DNA of 64,000 bases from Algoriphagus chordae (GTDB taxonomy: Bacteria; Bacteroidota; Bacteroidia; Cytophagales; Cyclobacteriaceae): NCBI RefSeq assembly GCF_003254055.1, contig NZ_QKZT01000012.1:91736-155735 (forward strand), in the 5' to 3' direction. This document shows positions 43,477 to 53,464 of this stretch, one piece after another. The notes below the pieces were generated by a model. It worked only from the letters and a program-made list of their open reading frames with translations. It did no database searches and was not told where the DNA came from. Position numbers and translations under genes: made by a program. Position 1 is the stretch's first letter. The number at the start of each line of letters is the position of its first letter.

Positions 43477-45396
43477 ATGGGAAAAATCATAGGCATTGAC
43501 TTAGGAACAACCAACTCTTGCGTAGCAGTGATGGAAGGTAACGAACCTGTAGTCATTCAAAACAGTGAGGGAAGAAGAACCACACCTTCTATTGTGGCTT
43601 TCCTTGACAACGGAAACGGTGAGCGCAAAGTAGGTGATCCTGCTAAGCGTCAAGCGATAACCAACCCGCAAAACACTATTTCTTCAGTTAAAAGATTTAT
43701 GGGCAAAAAATTCTCTGAGGTTACTGCAGAGAAAAAACATGCTTCATACAAAGTAGAAAAAGGACCTAACGACACTATTGCTGTGAAAATTGGGGACAGA
43801 TCATATACTCCTCAGGAGCTTTCAGCAATGATCCTTCAGAAAATGAAGACTACTGCTGAGGATTTCTTGGGACAGACAGTTACTGAAGCAGTTATTACTG
43901 TGCCTGCTTATTTCAACGACTCAGAGCGTCAAGCTACTAAAGAAGCTGGACAGATCGCTGGTCTTGAAGTGAAGCGTATCATCAACGAACCAACAGCAGC
44001 TGCCTTGGCCTACGGGATGGACAAAAAGCATCAGGACATGAAGATCGCAGTGTATGACCTTGGTGGTGGTACATTTGATATCTCTGTTCTAGAACTTGGT
44101 GATGGCGTATTCGAAGTAAAATCTACCAATGGTGATGTACACTTAGGTGGTGATGACTTTGATCAGGTGATCATGAACTGGTTGGCTGAAGAATTCAAAT
44201 CTGAAGAGCAAATCGATCTTAGACAAGATCCAATGGCACTTCAGAGATTGAAAGAAGCTTCTGAGAAAGCTAAAATTGAGCTTTCTAGCTCTAATTCAAC
44301 TGAAATCAATTTACCATATATCACTGCAACTCAAACAGGTCCTAAGCACTTGGTGAGAACATTGAGCCGTGCGAAATTCGAGCAACTTTCTGAAGATCTA
44401 GTAAGAAGATCTATGGAGCCTTGTAAGAAAGCTCTGGCTGATGCAGGTATGAGCCCTTCTGATATCGACGAGGTAATCTTGGTAGGTGGTTCTACTAGAA
44501 TCCCTAAAATCCAGGAAGAAGTTGAGAAGTTCTTCGGCAAAAAGCCTTCTAAAGGTGTAAACCCTGATGAGGTAGTAGCAATTGGTGCTGCGATCCAAGG
44601 TGGAGTATTGACAGGTGAAGTGAAAGACGTGCTTCTTTTGGATGTAACGCCACTTTCTCTAGGTATCGAAACAATGGGTGGAGTATTGACCAAATTGATC
44701 GAATCTAACACTACAATCCCTACTAAGAAATCTGAAACATTCTCTACAGCTTCGGACAATCAGCCTGCGGTGGACATCCACGTGTTGCAAGGTGAGCGCC
44801 CAATGGCAAAGGATAACAGAAGCATCGGTAGATTCCAGCTTTCTGACATTCCACCAGCACAAAGAGGAGTTCCTCAGATCGAAGTAACTTTCGACATCGA
44901 TGCTAACGGTATCCTAAATGTATCTGCTAAGGACAAAGGAACTGGTAAAGAGCAGAAGATCAAGATCGAAGCTTCTTCAGGACTTTCTCAGGAAGAAATC
45001 GACAGAATGAAATCAGAAGCTGAAGCAAATGCAGCCACTGATAAAGCTGAAAAAGAGAAAATTGACAAATTGAATCAAGCTGACAGTTTAGTATTCCAAA
45101 CTGAGAAGCAGTTGACTGAATACGGAGATAAACTTTCCGAAGGCAACAAAACTGCAATCTCTGGAGCACTAGAAACTCTGAAAGCAGCACATCAATCTCA
45201 AAACATAGAAGGAATTGATTCTGCTATGGAAGGATTGAATAAAGCTTGGGAAGCAGCTTCTACAGAAATGTACAACGCAGCCGGAGCCGAAGGTGCACCT
45301 GGTGCTGAGCCTAATGCTGATACAGGTTCTGCTGATGCTGGTGACGGAGTATCTGATGTCGATTACGAAGAAGTAAGCGAAGAAGAGAAAAAATAA
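43477..45396 (+). CDS. dnaK: Molecular chaperone DnaK (Hsp70)
   Basis: This 639-aa Hsp70 has [17 protein letters not shown] at the N terminus, [35 protein letters not shown] and the hinge-region [35 protein letters not shown] is the substrate-domain start. The Gly/Asp/Glu-rich tail (ends [13 protein letters not shown]) is typical. It folds and refolds cytosolic proteins with DnaJ and GrpE, whose genes are not adjacent. A terminator follows 28 bp downstream. Confidence 0.98.
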   Translation: MGKIIGIDLGTTNSCVAVMEGNEPVVIQNSEGRRTTPSIVAFLDNGNGERKVGDPAKRQAITNPQNTISSVKRFMGKKFSEVTAEKKHASYKVEKGPNDTIAVKIGDRSYTPQELSAMILQKMKTTAEDFLGQTVTEAVITVPAYFNDSERQATKEAGQIAGLEVKRIINEPTAAALAYGMDKKHQDMKIAVYDLGGGTFDISVLELGDGVFEVKSTNGDVHLGGDDFDQVIMNWLAEEFKSEEQIDLRQDPMALQRLKEASEKAKIELSSSNSTEINLPYITATQTGPKHLVRTLSRAKFEQLSEDLVRRSMEPCKKALADAGMSPSDIDEVILVGGSTRIPKIQEEVEKFFGKKPSKGVNPDEVVAIGAAIQGGVLTGEVKDVLLLDVTPLSLGIETMGGVLTKLIESNTTIPTKKSETFSTASDNQPAVDIHVLQGERPMAKDNRSIGRFQLSDIPPAQRGVPQIEVTFDIDANGILNVSAKDKGTGKEQKIKIEASSGLSQEEIDRMKSEAEANAATDKAEKEKIDKLNQADSLVFQTEKQLTEYGDKLSEGNKTAISGALETLKAAHQSQNIEGIDSAMEGLNKAWEAASTEMYNAAGAEGAPGAEPNADTGSADAGDGVSDVDYEEVSEEEKK

Positions 45397-45425
45397 TAGC
45401 AACATTAGCTATACAATTCAAAACG

Positions 45426-45454
45426 GCACCTGTGTAAAAGCAGGTGCTTTTTTT
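45426..45454 (+). terminator. Terminator of dnaK
   Basis: GCACCTG and CAGGTGC flank an 8-nt loop, followed by seven T residues. Confidence 0.88.
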
Positions 45455-45529
45455 AGTTAAACTCAAGAGTACCATCATTTAAGCCTAACTCTTGGCACAT
45501 TTTCACCTAATCTCTAGAAATATATAGCC

Positions 45530-45904
45530 ATGCAATTGACCTCTGACAATAAACTGAAGAAAATTATCGTAGTCGGTGATCGCGTTCTTATACGCTTGAA
45601 AAAACCGAATGAAAAGACTGGTTCAGGCTTATACTTACCTCCGGGAGTTCAGGAGAAGGAAAAAGTCCAGCAGGGCTATATCATCAAAGTAGGACCAGGA
45701 TATCCTATCCCAGTAGCTGCCGATGATCATGAGCCATGGATGGATACAGAAGAAAAAGTAAAGTATGTACCTCTTCAAGCTAGAGAAGGAGATCTGGCAA
45801 TTTTCATACTTTCTGGAGCTCATGAAGTAGTCTATGAAGGAGAAAAATATTACATCGTCTCACAGTCAGCGATATTGATGCTCGAAAGAGAACAGGATTT
45901 ATAA
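45530..45904 (+). CDS. GroES-like (Cpn10-family) co-chaperone paralogue
   Basis: This 124-aa protein has the Cpn10 fold start VVGDRVLIRLKKPNEKTGSGLYLPPGVQEKEKVQQGYIIKVGPG (about 15-58). Its central loop is longer than in the usual 92-aa GroES. It ends YYIVSQSAILMLERE. The conserved mobile-loop and KxxKGxV-type features are modified, so it may be a second or specialised co-chaperone. It follows dnaK, separated by a terminator and about 75 bp. No groEL is adjacent. Confidence 0.85.
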   Translation: MQLTSDNKLKKIIVVGDRVLIRLKKPNEKTGSGLYLPPGVQEKEKVQQGYIIKVGPGYPIPVAADDHEPWMDTEEKVKYVPLQAREGDLAIFILSGAHEVVYEGEKYYIVSQSAILMLEREQDL

Positions 45905-45910
45905 AAAAGT

Positions 45911-45936
45911 AAAAGCTCGGAACATTCCGAGCTTTT
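45911..45936. terminator. Terminator after the GroES-like gene
   Basis: AAAAGCTCGG and CCGAGCTTTT flank a 6-nt loop. Serves the plus-strand gene and possibly the minus-strand gene at 45983. Confidence 0.85.
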
Positions 45937-45982
45937 CTTGTAATCATATCTATTATTAATTGAATCTTCCTTAAGGATAAGA

Positions 45983-46270
45983 TTAATCCTCCCAAACTTT
46001 TTTATTCTTAGCTTTTGGCCCTTTAGGCAAATCCTTTTCCTCTCGTATATAAACAGTTTTTGTACTGATTTCTGATTTCGTCCAAACCTTTTGATTTTTA
46101 GCTTCTGGACCTTTTACCTCAGTAGGTACTGAGTAGAATTTCAGCGCTGAGGCATGAGCTACTCTTTCAGTTGGAGTTGCATTCTTAGCTTTTGGACCTT
46201 TCAAGGTAGATTGTGAAAATCCCACTGCCGATACCATCATAATTGCGAGTAATAATACCGATCTTTTCAT
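45983..46270 (-). CDS. Small secreted protein with three KGPxAKN repeats
   Basis: This 95-aa protein has a signal peptide ending VGFSQ (residue 20). Three copies of a heptad follow: KGPKAKN at 24-30, KGPEAKN at 53-59 and KGPKAKN at 83-89. The last two are each followed by xKVW. The mature part is about 75 residues, Lys-rich and without cysteines. The family is not recognised. Regular spacing (29-30 residues) suggests a repeated ligand-binding or processing unit. It is monocistronic. Confidence 0.7.
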   Translation of the reverse strand: MKRSVLLLAIMMVSAVGFSQSTLKGPKAKNATPTERVAHASALKFYSVPTEVKGPEAKNQKVWTKSEISTKTVYIREEKDLPKGPKAKNKKVWED

Positions 46271-46512
46271 AACACATATAGTTTTAATTGACTGTTAATA
46301 AACTATACTTTGTTTGATGAAAAAGGTTACGCAAATTCAGTACTTTCTATATATTTTTTGACAAATGATAAAATTATATTTTACAAATTTTCAATAAACT
46401 TGTTTTTTATGGTTTAAAAATAAACCTAAAATCAAATGAAACACAGTAATTTTGATGGAAAACGATTTCAAAACAAACTACTTTTAGACCAAAAAGCCTA
46501 ATAAATGAGAAA
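46271..46512. other. AT-rich intergenic region
   Basis: About 240 bp of AT-rich sequence between the KGPKAKN gene start and the porin terminator. Nothing coding was seen; the promoter of the small secreted protein gene must lie in it but was not identified. Confidence 0.4.
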
Positions 46513-46513
46513 A

Positions 46514-46534
46514 CCGAGATGAAATTCATCTCGG
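46514..46534 (-). terminator. Terminator of the porin gene
   Basis: CCGAGATGAA and TTCATCTCGG form a tight stem. On the minus strand it follows the porin stop and is flanked by A/T-rich tracts. Confidence 0.7.
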
Positions 46535-46566
46535 CTTTAACAATTAACAATAGACCCTGTTTATTT

Positions 46567-47754
46567 TTAGAATGCAAACACCGCCGCCAACATAAATGAG
46601 GATAAGCTCTTGCTTGGATTCATATCATTATTAATAAAGTAGTCTTGCCCCATTGAATCTAATCTTAATTCAGGAATCAACGTAAGGTTTTTGTGAACTC
46701 TGGCATTTCCTGAAAGAGTCAAAGCAAACACATTACCATCGCCATTATCATCCAATCCAACCACGCCATCAAGTCCGTTGTTGAAAACAGAAAAATATTC
46801 TCCTCGAAGACCAAAAGAAATTTTCTCAGAGGCAGTAGCCTGAAGATACCCCGCAAAACCATAGAAGCCCGCGCCGTCTCCATCAGAATCATTCACTGAA
46901 GACCCATTGTACATTTCACCAGCAGACGTAGTATTATAAGTGGTATTTACACCCAGATACAAAGCTTCAGTCAAGTTGAAACCAGCTGTCAAATCCACCT
47001 GAAAAGTATTTCCCATAGAAGTTTGGCCTGGCACTAATGAACTATTTTCCATGTCCAACTTTCCATCCTGATCTCCATATACGAAGTTCAGGTAAGTACT
47101 TGCCGCGTCAGTTGAATAACCCAATTGAGCACCTAAAGTATACGTGCCAGCCAAGTTGAATTCTGTCATATCTGTAGGGTTCATCACGGCAGCCATTAAG
47201 GACCATTTGTCAGTAAGGGCAAAATCAGCCTTCAGACCTGTGTGAGAAAACGGTCCATAGGAAAACATGTAAGAAGTAGAATAGTTGAAGTTTCCTGTTG
47301 GGGAGATCACTTCATAACCTAAGAATGTGTTGAAATTACCCATGGTCAAGGTCACCACATCCGACACATTCCAGTACACGAACAACTGGTTTACCATTTG
47401 TGAACTACCTGCCATTCCACCAGCATATAGTGGAGATCCAAATACAGCATCTTCACCTCTTGGCCCAAATACTAAATCTGCGACAGCTCCAACTTTTTCA
47501 CCTTGGTAGGTTGCTATGATATTTGCCATACCTAGTGAGAATCCCGGCAGATTTCCAAACGAAGTAGCAGGAGCTTGGAAATCATCTCCCTTGTTTGGCC
47601 CATTGAAGTTCGTACGGAAATAAGCATCCACTGAACCAGAGAAGGTTAATTTGGACGGTTCTTCCTCTTCTTCTATGATAATAACCTCTTGAGCAAAAGT
47701 ATCTGTAGCCGCATAGAGGAAAAAGACTAATATAAGTAGTTGAAATTTTTTCAT
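46567..47754 (-). CDS. Outer-membrane porin-like protein downstream of amtB
   Basis: This 395-aa protein has a signal peptide (LILVFFLYAATDTFAQ), a short Glu-rich segment (VIIIEEEEEPS) and many barrel strands such as LTFSGSVDAYFRTNF and GLRGEYFSVFNN. The final strand SSFMLAAVFAF ends with Phe. It matches the Bacteroidota BBP2-like porins. It is encoded 93 bp downstream of amtB on the same strand, with a hairpin between, so it may carry nitrogen compounds across the outer membrane for AmtB. That coupling is inferred from position. Confidence 0.78.
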   Translation of the reverse strand: MKKFQLLILVFFLYAATDTFAQEVIIIEEEEEPSKLTFSGSVDAYFRTNFNGPNKGDDFQAPATSFGNLPGFSLGMANIIATYQGEKVGAVADLVFGPRGEDAVFGSPLYAGGMAGSSQMVNQLFVYWNVSDVVTLTMGNFNTFLGYEVISPTGNFNYSTSYMFSYGPFSHTGLKADFALTDKWSLMAAVMNPTDMTEFNLAGTYTLGAQLGYSTDAASTYLNFVYGDQDGKLDMENSSLVPGQTSMGNTFQVDLTAGFNLTEALYLGVNTTYNTTSAGEMYNGSSVNDSDGDGAGFYGFAGYLQATASEKISFGLRGEYFSVFNNGLDGVVGLDDNGDGNVFALTLSGNARVHKNLTLIPELRLDSMGQDYFINNDMNPSKSLSSFMLAAVFAF

Positions 47755-47802
47755 GTTTTTAATAGGTATAGGTTTGAAAATAGTTTGATAAGATTAAGCA
47801 CT

Positions 47803-47836
47803 GCCGAAGCATAAGATCAGCTCATTCTTCGGCAGC
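47803..47836 (-). terminator. Hairpin between amtB and porin genes
   Basis: CTGCCGAA and TTCGGCAG flank an 18-nt loop. On the minus strand no T run follows, so it may be a weak terminator or processing site in an amtB-porin transcript. Confidence 0.45.
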
Positions 47837-47847
47837 TTTTTGCTTGA

Positions 47848-49146
47848 CTATTCGTCGTAAACAATGGTATATCCACGGATCCCATGTTCGTGTGAATCCA
47901 AGCCACTACGCTCATGTTCTTCAGACACACGAATTCCCATGGTCTTTTTCAAGAGAAAGAAAATGAGGAAAGCAGCAGAGAAGGCAGCGATGCCGCAGAT
48001 CGCAACACCCGTCAATTGAGTTAAGAAAGTATGCTCAGGGTTGGTGGAAAAAATACCTACAGCCAAAGTACCCCATACACCACAAGTCAAGTGGACAGAT
48101 ACTGCACCCACCACGTCATCAAGCTTAAGCTTATCTAGTAATACAGCTGAATACACAACTAATATCCCTGCGACAAAACCTACCAAGACTGCTGATGCAG
48201 GATTAATAACATCTGCCCCTGCCGTGATACCAACAAGTCCTGCAAGGATGCCATTGAGAATCATGCCGAGATCAAGGCGCTTGAAAACTATATTTCCAGC
48301 GAGAAACCCGCCTATCCCACCTGCACAGGCAGCAAGACTAGTAGTAACTAAAACAAAGGATACGATGGCTGGATCTGCCGATAGCACCGAGCCTCCATTG
48401 AAACCAAACCAGCCTAACCAAAGCAAGAAGACACCGATTACAGCAAGCGGCACACTTGATCCCGGCTTATCCACTGTCTTACCATTTACATATTTACCAA
48501 TCCTTGGACCTACCAAAATCACTCCCGCTAAAGCTCCCCATCCTCCTACTGAATGCACCAAGGTACTTCCTGCAAAATCATAGAATCCCATTGCATCCAG
48601 AGCACCTCCACCCCATTTCCAGCTTCCAATGATTGGGTAAACGATGCCTACATATAGTAAGGTAAAAACTAAGTAAGCCCACAATTTCACACGTTCAGCA
48701 ATAGCACCAGAAACAATGGTAGCTGCAGTCGCTGCAAACATGGCCTGAAAAAGAAAATCAGTCCAATAGGTGTATCCTCCATCTGCATAGCCCACAGTCA
48801 CGTCAGCATCTGCAGGTGAAAACCAAAACATATTCCAGCCGGCAAAATCAAAATTCAACCAGCCTGGAGTTTCAAAACCTGGATACATCAGGAAAAAGCC
48901 AACAAAGGCATAGGACAAAATGCCAAGAATAGGAGTAATCGTATTCTTGAATAAGATATTCACTGTGTTTTTGGCTTGGCCAAATCCAGCTTCTACTCCT
49001 GCAAAGCCTAAGTGCATAATAAACACCAAGGCTGTGGAGAGCATCATCCAAACATTGTTTGTGGTAAAGAGATTCTGAGAAATCTCAGCTGAGAGATCCA
49101 TTGTAGCTGGTATGTCTTGAGCCAATAGGGGAACGAAATACTTCAT
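47848..49146 (-). CDS. amtB: Ammonium transporter AmtB
   Basis: This 432-aa protein has about 11 TMs. The pore twin-His residues are in DFAGSTLVHSVGG and GAVSVHLTCGVWGT, and AmtB-type NNVWMMLSTALVFIMHLGFAGVEAGF is near the N terminus. It moves NH3/NH4+ into the cell. The C-terminal GIRVSEEHERSGLDSHEHGIRGYTIVYDE tail is the region where PII protein GlnK docks in characterised AmtB, yet no glnK is next to it. A porin gene follows downstream. Confidence 0.94.
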   Translation of the reverse strand: MKYFVPLLAQDIPATMDLSAEISQNLFTTNNVWMMLSTALVFIMHLGFAGVEAGFGQAKNTVNILFKNTITPILGILSYAFVGFFLMYPGFETPGWLNFDFAGWNMFWFSPADADVTVGYADGGYTYWTDFLFQAMFAATAATIVSGAIAERVKLWAYLVFTLLYVGIVYPIIGSWKWGGGALDAMGFYDFAGSTLVHSVGGWGALAGVILVGPRIGKYVNGKTVDKPGSSVPLAVIGVFLLWLGWFGFNGGSVLSADPAIVSFVLVTTSLAACAGGIGGFLAGNIVFKRLDLGMILNGILAGLVGITAGADVINPASAVLVGFVAGILVVYSAVLLDKLKLDDVVGAVSVHLTCGVWGTLAVGIFSTNPEHTFLTQLTGVAICGIAAFSAAFLIFFLLKKTMGIRVSEEHERSGLDSHEHGIRGYTIVYDE

Positions 49147-49611
49147 AGATTAAATCTGGTTTTTAAAGGTTTTACAGAATTTACAATAGGTTTGACACTT
49201 CAATATTTTCCACAATGTAATTATAATATTGACATTAAAATAAATCTATTATTACAGTTTTGGCACTAAAAAGTAGTTTTTAGAATGATTTTTAGACCAT
49301 TTTTTGCCATTTTTTCAAAAACCCTTCAAAAATCAGATAAAATTAAAACTATACTTAATAAAAAATAATATTTGGAATAGCTCTATAAAATTTCATAAAA
49401 CCGCTTACCGAACCACCCATTCAGAACATCATCAAAAAAATCACCTCGTAATTGATATAATATTTGTAAAAAATAGAAAAAACAGGTTTTTTAAAAAAAG
49501 CCACGATTTTACGAAAACCATAAATTTCAAAAAATTAGAATATTTTTTCAACCAACTTTTAGAAACTTGACAATAATCAGAACAATAATGACCAAAAAAT
49601 AATCTATAGAC
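49147..49611. other. AT-rich intergenic region upstream of amtB
   Basis: About 465 bp, strongly AT-rich, with a stretch near 49258 reading TTTTGGCAC on the plus strand. An 88-codon frame at 49304-49570 is Lys/Asn-rich with no known motif and is judged spurious. The region should hold the amtB promoter; no exact match was identified. Confidence 0.5.
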
Positions 49612-49638
49612 ATAAAAAAAGCCGGATAAACCCGGCTT
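49612..49638 (-). terminator. Terminator of hemB
   Basis: AAGCCGG and CCGGCTT flank a 6-nt loop. On the minus strand seven T residues follow. Confidence 0.85.
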
Positions 49639-49665
49639 AACTAATTAAATTCAAATCCAAGCCCC

Positions 49666-50634
49666 TTATCGGAGCAGACTTGCATATTCTTTGGCAAAAT
49701 AGGTGAGAATCACCTTAGCCCCTGCTCGCTTAATACTCAGTAAGACCTCGAGCATAGCCCGGTCATTATCAATCCAACCTTTTTCTGCTGACGCCTTTAT
49801 CATACTGTATTCTCCCGAAACATTATAAGCCGCAATTGGCAAAGGGAAATTATCATTTAACAGCTTAATAATGTCGAGGTATGACAGCGCTGGCTTAACC
49901 ATCAAAAAATCCGCTCCTTCTTCTGTATCCAAATCTCCTTCTACCAATGCCTCCTGAGAATTAGCAGGATTCATCTGATAGGTCTTTTTGTCACCAAACT
50001 TAGGTGCTGAATCCAGCGCATCTCTGAAAGGCCCATAAAATGCACTGGCATACTTTGCTGTATAAGACATGATAGATGTGTCAGTAAACCCACTTTCATC
50101 CAGCAACTCACGGATATAGCCCACTCGACCATCCATCATATCTGACGGACCTATGATATCCACACCTGCATCCGCCTGAGCTAATGACATCCTTGCCAAA
50201 ATCTCCAGGGTCTCATCATTCAATATCTTCCCATCTTTCACCAATCCATCGTGCCCATCGCTACTGTATGGATCCATTGCAACATCAGACATCAAACAAA
50301 GCTCAGGGAACTCCTTTTTGATTTCGCGTAGCGCCTTCAAGTAAAAGGTCTCAGGATTATAGCTTTCTGAAGCAATTGTATCTTTCAAACTATCTGGATA
50401 AGCTGGAAACACATCAAATGCCTGAATCCCCAACTTCATACAAGATTCAATTTCTCGAAGCATAGTATCTATGGAGTATCTATAAATCCCAGGCATGGAA
50501 TCAATAGCCACCTTCTTCTTTGCTCCATCCACTAGAAACATTGGAAATATCAGGTCCTTGACAGAGAGACTAGTCTCTTCTACAAGGTTTCGTACCGCTT
50601 CGGATTTTCGATTTCTTCTAGGCCTTCTTAGCAT
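49666..50634 (-). CDS. hemB: Delta-aminolevulinic acid dehydratase (Mg-type)
   Basis: This 322-aa enzyme condenses two 5-aminolevulinates to porphobilinogen. Schiff-base lysines are in MSYTAKYASAFYGPF and VKPALSYLD. The metal-ligand region reads DVAMDPYSSDGHDGLV with Asp/Ala where zinc enzymes have three cysteines, so this is the Mg-dependent or metal-independent type. It is followed 3 bp later by a HAD hydrolase gene on the same strand. Confidence 0.94.
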   Translation of the reverse strand: MLRRPRRNRKSEAVRNLVEETSLSVKDLIFPMFLVDGAKKKVAIDSMPGIYRYSIDTMLREIESCMKLGIQAFDVFPAYPDSLKDTIASESYNPETFYLKALREIKKEFPELCLMSDVAMDPYSSDGHDGLVKDGKILNDETLEILARMSLAQADAGVDIIGPSDMMDGRVGYIRELLDESGFTDTSIMSYTAKYASAFYGPFRDALDSAPKFGDKKTYQMNPANSQEALVEGDLDTEEGADFLMVKPALSYLDIIKLLNDNFPLPIAAYNVSGEYSMIKASAEKGWIDNDRAMLEVLLSIKRAGAKVILTYFAKEYASLLR

Positions 50635-50637
50635 GAT

Positions 50638-51291
50638 TTAATTGAAAAGTTGTTGAATCTGGACAAGATCTAAGTTCTTATAATCGTCTATATATAGGTC
50701 GCACTTTGGTAATTCCTCAATTGTATGGCTGGAAAGCACTCCAACCACCTTCATTCCCGCATTGATTCCTGCACTTGCTCCTGAGAAGGAATCTTCAAAA
50801 ACCAAGCAGTTTTCAGGTTTCACATCAAGATTTGCTGCGGACTTTAAATAAACTTCTGGATCCGGCTTATGCTTCGATACATCTTCGGATGCAAGTTGTG
50901 ACTGCATCTGCCCTCCTATCCCAAGCGTACCGATGATCAAATCTAGATTTGCCTGAGGCGCGGAAGTAGCTACAGCAGTAAGTAAATCTGCTGATTTTAA
51001 CTGCGTAAAGAACTCCATAAACCCTGCAATTGGATTTACTTCAGATTTATAAATCTCTCTGAAAAGCCCTTCCTTTTCGTCTTCAAGCAAGGCCAATTCC
51101 TCGCCTGCTATCTTCCTTCCTAGAAAATGACTCAGAATGTACCCGTTATTTTTCCCATACATATGCTCCGCGTATTCCGCTTCAGAGGGATTGAGATCTC
51201 GCTTTGCAAAAAATTGCTGGAAGGCAATGGAATGAAATGGATTGGTATGACAAATCACCCCATCCATATCAAAAATGACAGCTTTTAACAT
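50638..51291 (-). CDS. HAD hydrolase, beta-phosphoglucomutase-like
   Basis: This 217-aa phosphatase/phosphomutase has the nucleophile DMDGVICHT (Asp8/Asp10), a helical cap (about 15-80), TAVATSAP (motif II Ser/Thr) and KHKPDPEVYL (motif III Lys). VFEDSFSGASAGINAGM (motif IV Asp) completes the set. It resembles PgmB and other small-sugar phosphatases; the substrate is unclear. It lies just upstream of hemB with 3 bp between, so a shared transcript is likely. Confidence 0.88.
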   Translation of the reverse strand: MLKAVIFDMDGVICHTNPFHSIAFQQFFAKRDLNPSEAEYAEHMYGKNNGYILSHFLGRKIAGEELALLEDEKEGLFREIYKSEVNPIAGFMEFFTQLKSADLLTAVATSAPQANLDLIIGTLGIGGQMQSQLASEDVSKHKPDPEVYLKSAANLDVKPENCLVFEDSFSGASAGINAGMKVVGVLSSHTIEELPKCDLYIDDYKNLDLVQIQQLFN

Positions 51292-51341
51292 GTGTTGGAT
51301 TAGTATTTTATAGTTGCAAAATTAAGCATAAGACAATAAAA

Positions 51342-51374
51342 AACCCTCCCAAGTTCCAAAAACGCGGGAGGGTT
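51342..51374 (-). terminator. Terminator of rocD
   Basis: AACCCTCCC and GGGAGGGTT flank a 15-nt loop. On the minus strand the stem is followed by a T-rich tract. Confidence 0.85.
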
Positions 51375-51399
51375 AATTCAGACAAACAGATACTGCCCT

Positions 51400-52635
51400 T
51401 TACTTTTCAAAAGCAGCTATTGTCTTCTCTATAATATCACAGCACTCATGGATCTGCTCTTCGGTCATCACAAGAGGAGGCGCAAAACGTATAATATTAC
51501 CATGAGTTGGCTTTGCCAAAAGACCATTATCTTTCAGAGCCACACAAATATCCCAAGCTGTACTGCTTTCTTCAGAATCATTGATCACGACTGCATTTAG
51601 CAATCCTTTTCCTCTAACAAGCTTCACGAGATCTGATTTCTCCACCAGATTTTGCATTCTTAGCCTAAATAGCTCACCAAGCTTCTCAGCGTTTTCAGCC
51701 AATTTCTCATCTTTCACTACCTCCAAAGCTGTCATTGCTACCCGAGCTCCAAGTGGATTCCCCCCAAAAGTAGAACCGTGCTGACCTGGCTTGATTACAT
51801 TCATCACTGCATCATCTGCCAGAACAAGTGACACCGGATAGAACCCTCCTGAAACTGCTTTCCCTAAAATCAGAATATCAGGACGTACATTTTCATGATC
51901 TACAGCAAGTAATTTCCCTGTTCGAGCGATTCCAGTTTGGATCTCATCTGCTATGAATAACACATTCTTTTCCTCGCAGGCAGCTTTCGCATCCTTTAGA
52001 TAATCTGGTCCTGGTACATATACACCAGCTTCACCTTGAATTGGCTCTACTAAGAATGCCACCACGTCTGGATCATCCAAGACTGCTTTTAGCGCACATA
52101 TATCATCGTAAGGAATCTTCACAAACCCGGCGGTATAGGGCCCAAAATTCTTACGGGCATTTTCATCGTTAGAGAACGAGATGATTGTCGTAGTCCTGCC
52201 ATGAAAGTTGTTTTCTGCGACTACGATCTTAGCACGATTTTCATCAACTCCCTTTCTTTCGTAGCCCCACTTCCTAGCAATTTTAATAGCAGTCTCCACT
52301 CCTTCGGCTCCAGTGTTCATCGGAAGCACTTTGTCAAAACCGAAATAGTCTGAGATATATTTCTCGAATGGACCCAACACGTCATTATGAAAAGCCCTGG
52401 AAGTCAAAGTCAAGGTACTCGCCTGCTCTATTAAAGCATCCTTGATTCGCGGGTGGCAATGCCCTTGGTTCACGGCAGAGTAGGCTGACAAAAAATCATA
52501 ATATCGCTTACCTTCTACATCCCAGAGAAAAACTCCTTCGCCTTTCGCCAGCACCACAGGTAATGGATGATAATTATGTGCGCCGTATTTATCTTCTAAT
52601 TCTATTGCTTGCTTACTCGAAGTGATAGTCTGCAT
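51400..52635 (-). CDS. rocD: Ornithine--oxo-acid transaminase
   Basis: This 411-aa PLP aminotransferase starts at ATG 52635 ([29 protein letters not shown]); a longer in-frame start is not supported. The PLP Lys is in [15 protein letters not shown], with the [12 protein letters not shown]sp region and [32 protein letters not shown] is the ornithine aminotransferase signature. It converts ornithine and 2-oxoglutarate to glutamate semialdehyde in arginine/proline metabolism. It is monocistronic. Confidence 0.92.
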   Translation of the reverse strand: MQTITSSKQAIELEDKYGAHNYHPLPVVLAKGEGVFLWDVEGKRYYDFLSAYSAVNQGHCHPRIKDALIEQASTLTLTSRAFHNDVLGPFEKYISDYFGFDKVLPMNTGAEGVETAIKIARKWGYERKGVDENRAKIVVAENNFHGRTTTIISFSNDENARKNFGPYTAGFVKIPYDDICALKAVLDDPDVVAFLVEPIQGEAGVYVPGPDYLKDAKAACEEKNVLFIADEIQTGIARTGKLLAVDHENVRPDILILGKAVSGGFYPVSLVLADDAVMNVIKPGQHGSTFGGNPLGARVAMTALEVVKDEKLAENAEKLGELFRLRMQNLVEKSDLVKLVRGKGLLNAVVINDSEESSTAWDICVALKDNGLLAKPTHGNIIRFAPPLVMTEEQIHECCDIIEKTIAAFEK

Positions 52636-52709
52636 GTTTTTCGTAATTTTGTGTACTATATAATAAGGACTCGTCAAGTTCAAATATAGCAAATGCCATT
52701 ACCCTAACC

Positions 52710-52868
52710 ATGAAAGACAGCAAGAAGCCTCTCCCAACAGCAGCAATAAGTTCGGAAGACTTTTATTTCAACGAACAAGGACTGATGGTTTTTACAGAAA
52801 AATATCATCTAAAACGTGGTTATTGCTGCGGGAATGGCTGTAAACACTGCCCCTACGCAAAACCCTGA
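52710..52868 (+). CDS. DUF5522 small Cys-rich protein
   Basis: This 52-aa protein has EDFYFNEQGLMVFTEKYHLKRGYCCGNGCKHCPYAKP. The C-terminal cysteine cluster CCGNGCKHC (residues 42-50) is typical of DUF5522 and could bind a metal. No experimental role is known. It is divergent from rocD with a 74-bp gap and lies upstream of rpmB. Confidence 0.85.
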   Translation: MKDSKKPLPTAAISSEDFYFNEQGLMVFTEKYHLKRGYCCGNGCKHCPYAKP

Positions 52869-52970
52869 GATAAAAGGGAATATTTTTGAAATGCATTGTT
52901 GCATATCCCCGAAAAGTTCCGATATTTGCAGACTCATTACAGAAACGGATACAATTTACTATACATTACC

Positions 52971-53213
52971 ATGGCAAAAGTTTGTGACATTACCGGAAAA
53001 AGACCTCGAGTAGGTAACAACGTCTCCCATGCAAACAACAAAACTAAGCGTAGGTTCTACCCTAATCTTCACAAGAAGACGTTCTACGTTCCAGAAGAAG
53101 ATGCATGGATCACATTGAAAGTTTGTACTAAGGCATTGAAGACAATCAATAAGAAAGGTATCACTGCAGTTTTGAAAGAAGCGCAGGATAACGGGATGAT
53201 TGTAATCAGATAA
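52971..53213 (+). CDS. rpmB: 50S ribosomal protein L28
   Basis: From ATG 52971 this is 80 aa. It starts [33 protein letters not shown], the L28 signature, and ends with [13 protein letters not shown] [10 protein letters not shown] longer in-frame start has no family similarity. It heads the L28-L33-bL38-FtsY cluster conserved in Bacteroidota. Confidence 0.96.
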   Translation: MAKVCDITGKRPRVGNNVSHANNKTKRRFYPNLHKKTFYVPEEDAWITLKVCTKALKTINKKGITAVLKEAQDNGMIVIR

Positions 53214-53244
53214 TCAAGGTCACGACCTTAAAATCAATACAAAG

Positions 53245-53427
53245 ATGGCTAAGAAAGGCAATAGAGTACAAGTGATTATGGAATGCACGGAGCATAAAGC
53301 TTCTGGCTTGCCAGGTACTTCAAGATACATCACTACCAAGAATAGAAAAAATACTACTGAGAGATTGGAATTGAAAAAATTCAACCCAATCATGAAGAAA
53401 GTAACTGTTCATAAAGAAATTAAGTAA
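53245..53427 (+). CDS. rpmG: 50S ribosomal protein L33
   Basis: This 60-aa protein has [60 protein letters not shown]. This is the zinc-free L33 form, with one Cys and none of the paired ligands. It lies between rpmB and the bL38 gene with short gaps. Confidence 0.95.
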   Translation: MAKKGNRVQVIMECTEHKASGLPGTSRYITTKNRKNTTERLELKKFNPIMKKVTVHKEIK

Positions 53428-53464
53428 TTTAGCTCGGAAGCAATTCCGTTAAAACGACAAGAAT

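Noticed and set aside
49304..49570. 88-codon frame in the AT-rich spacer before amtB
   Set aside because: Lys/Asn-rich with no motif, on highly AT-rich DNA, and with no start context; likely chance.
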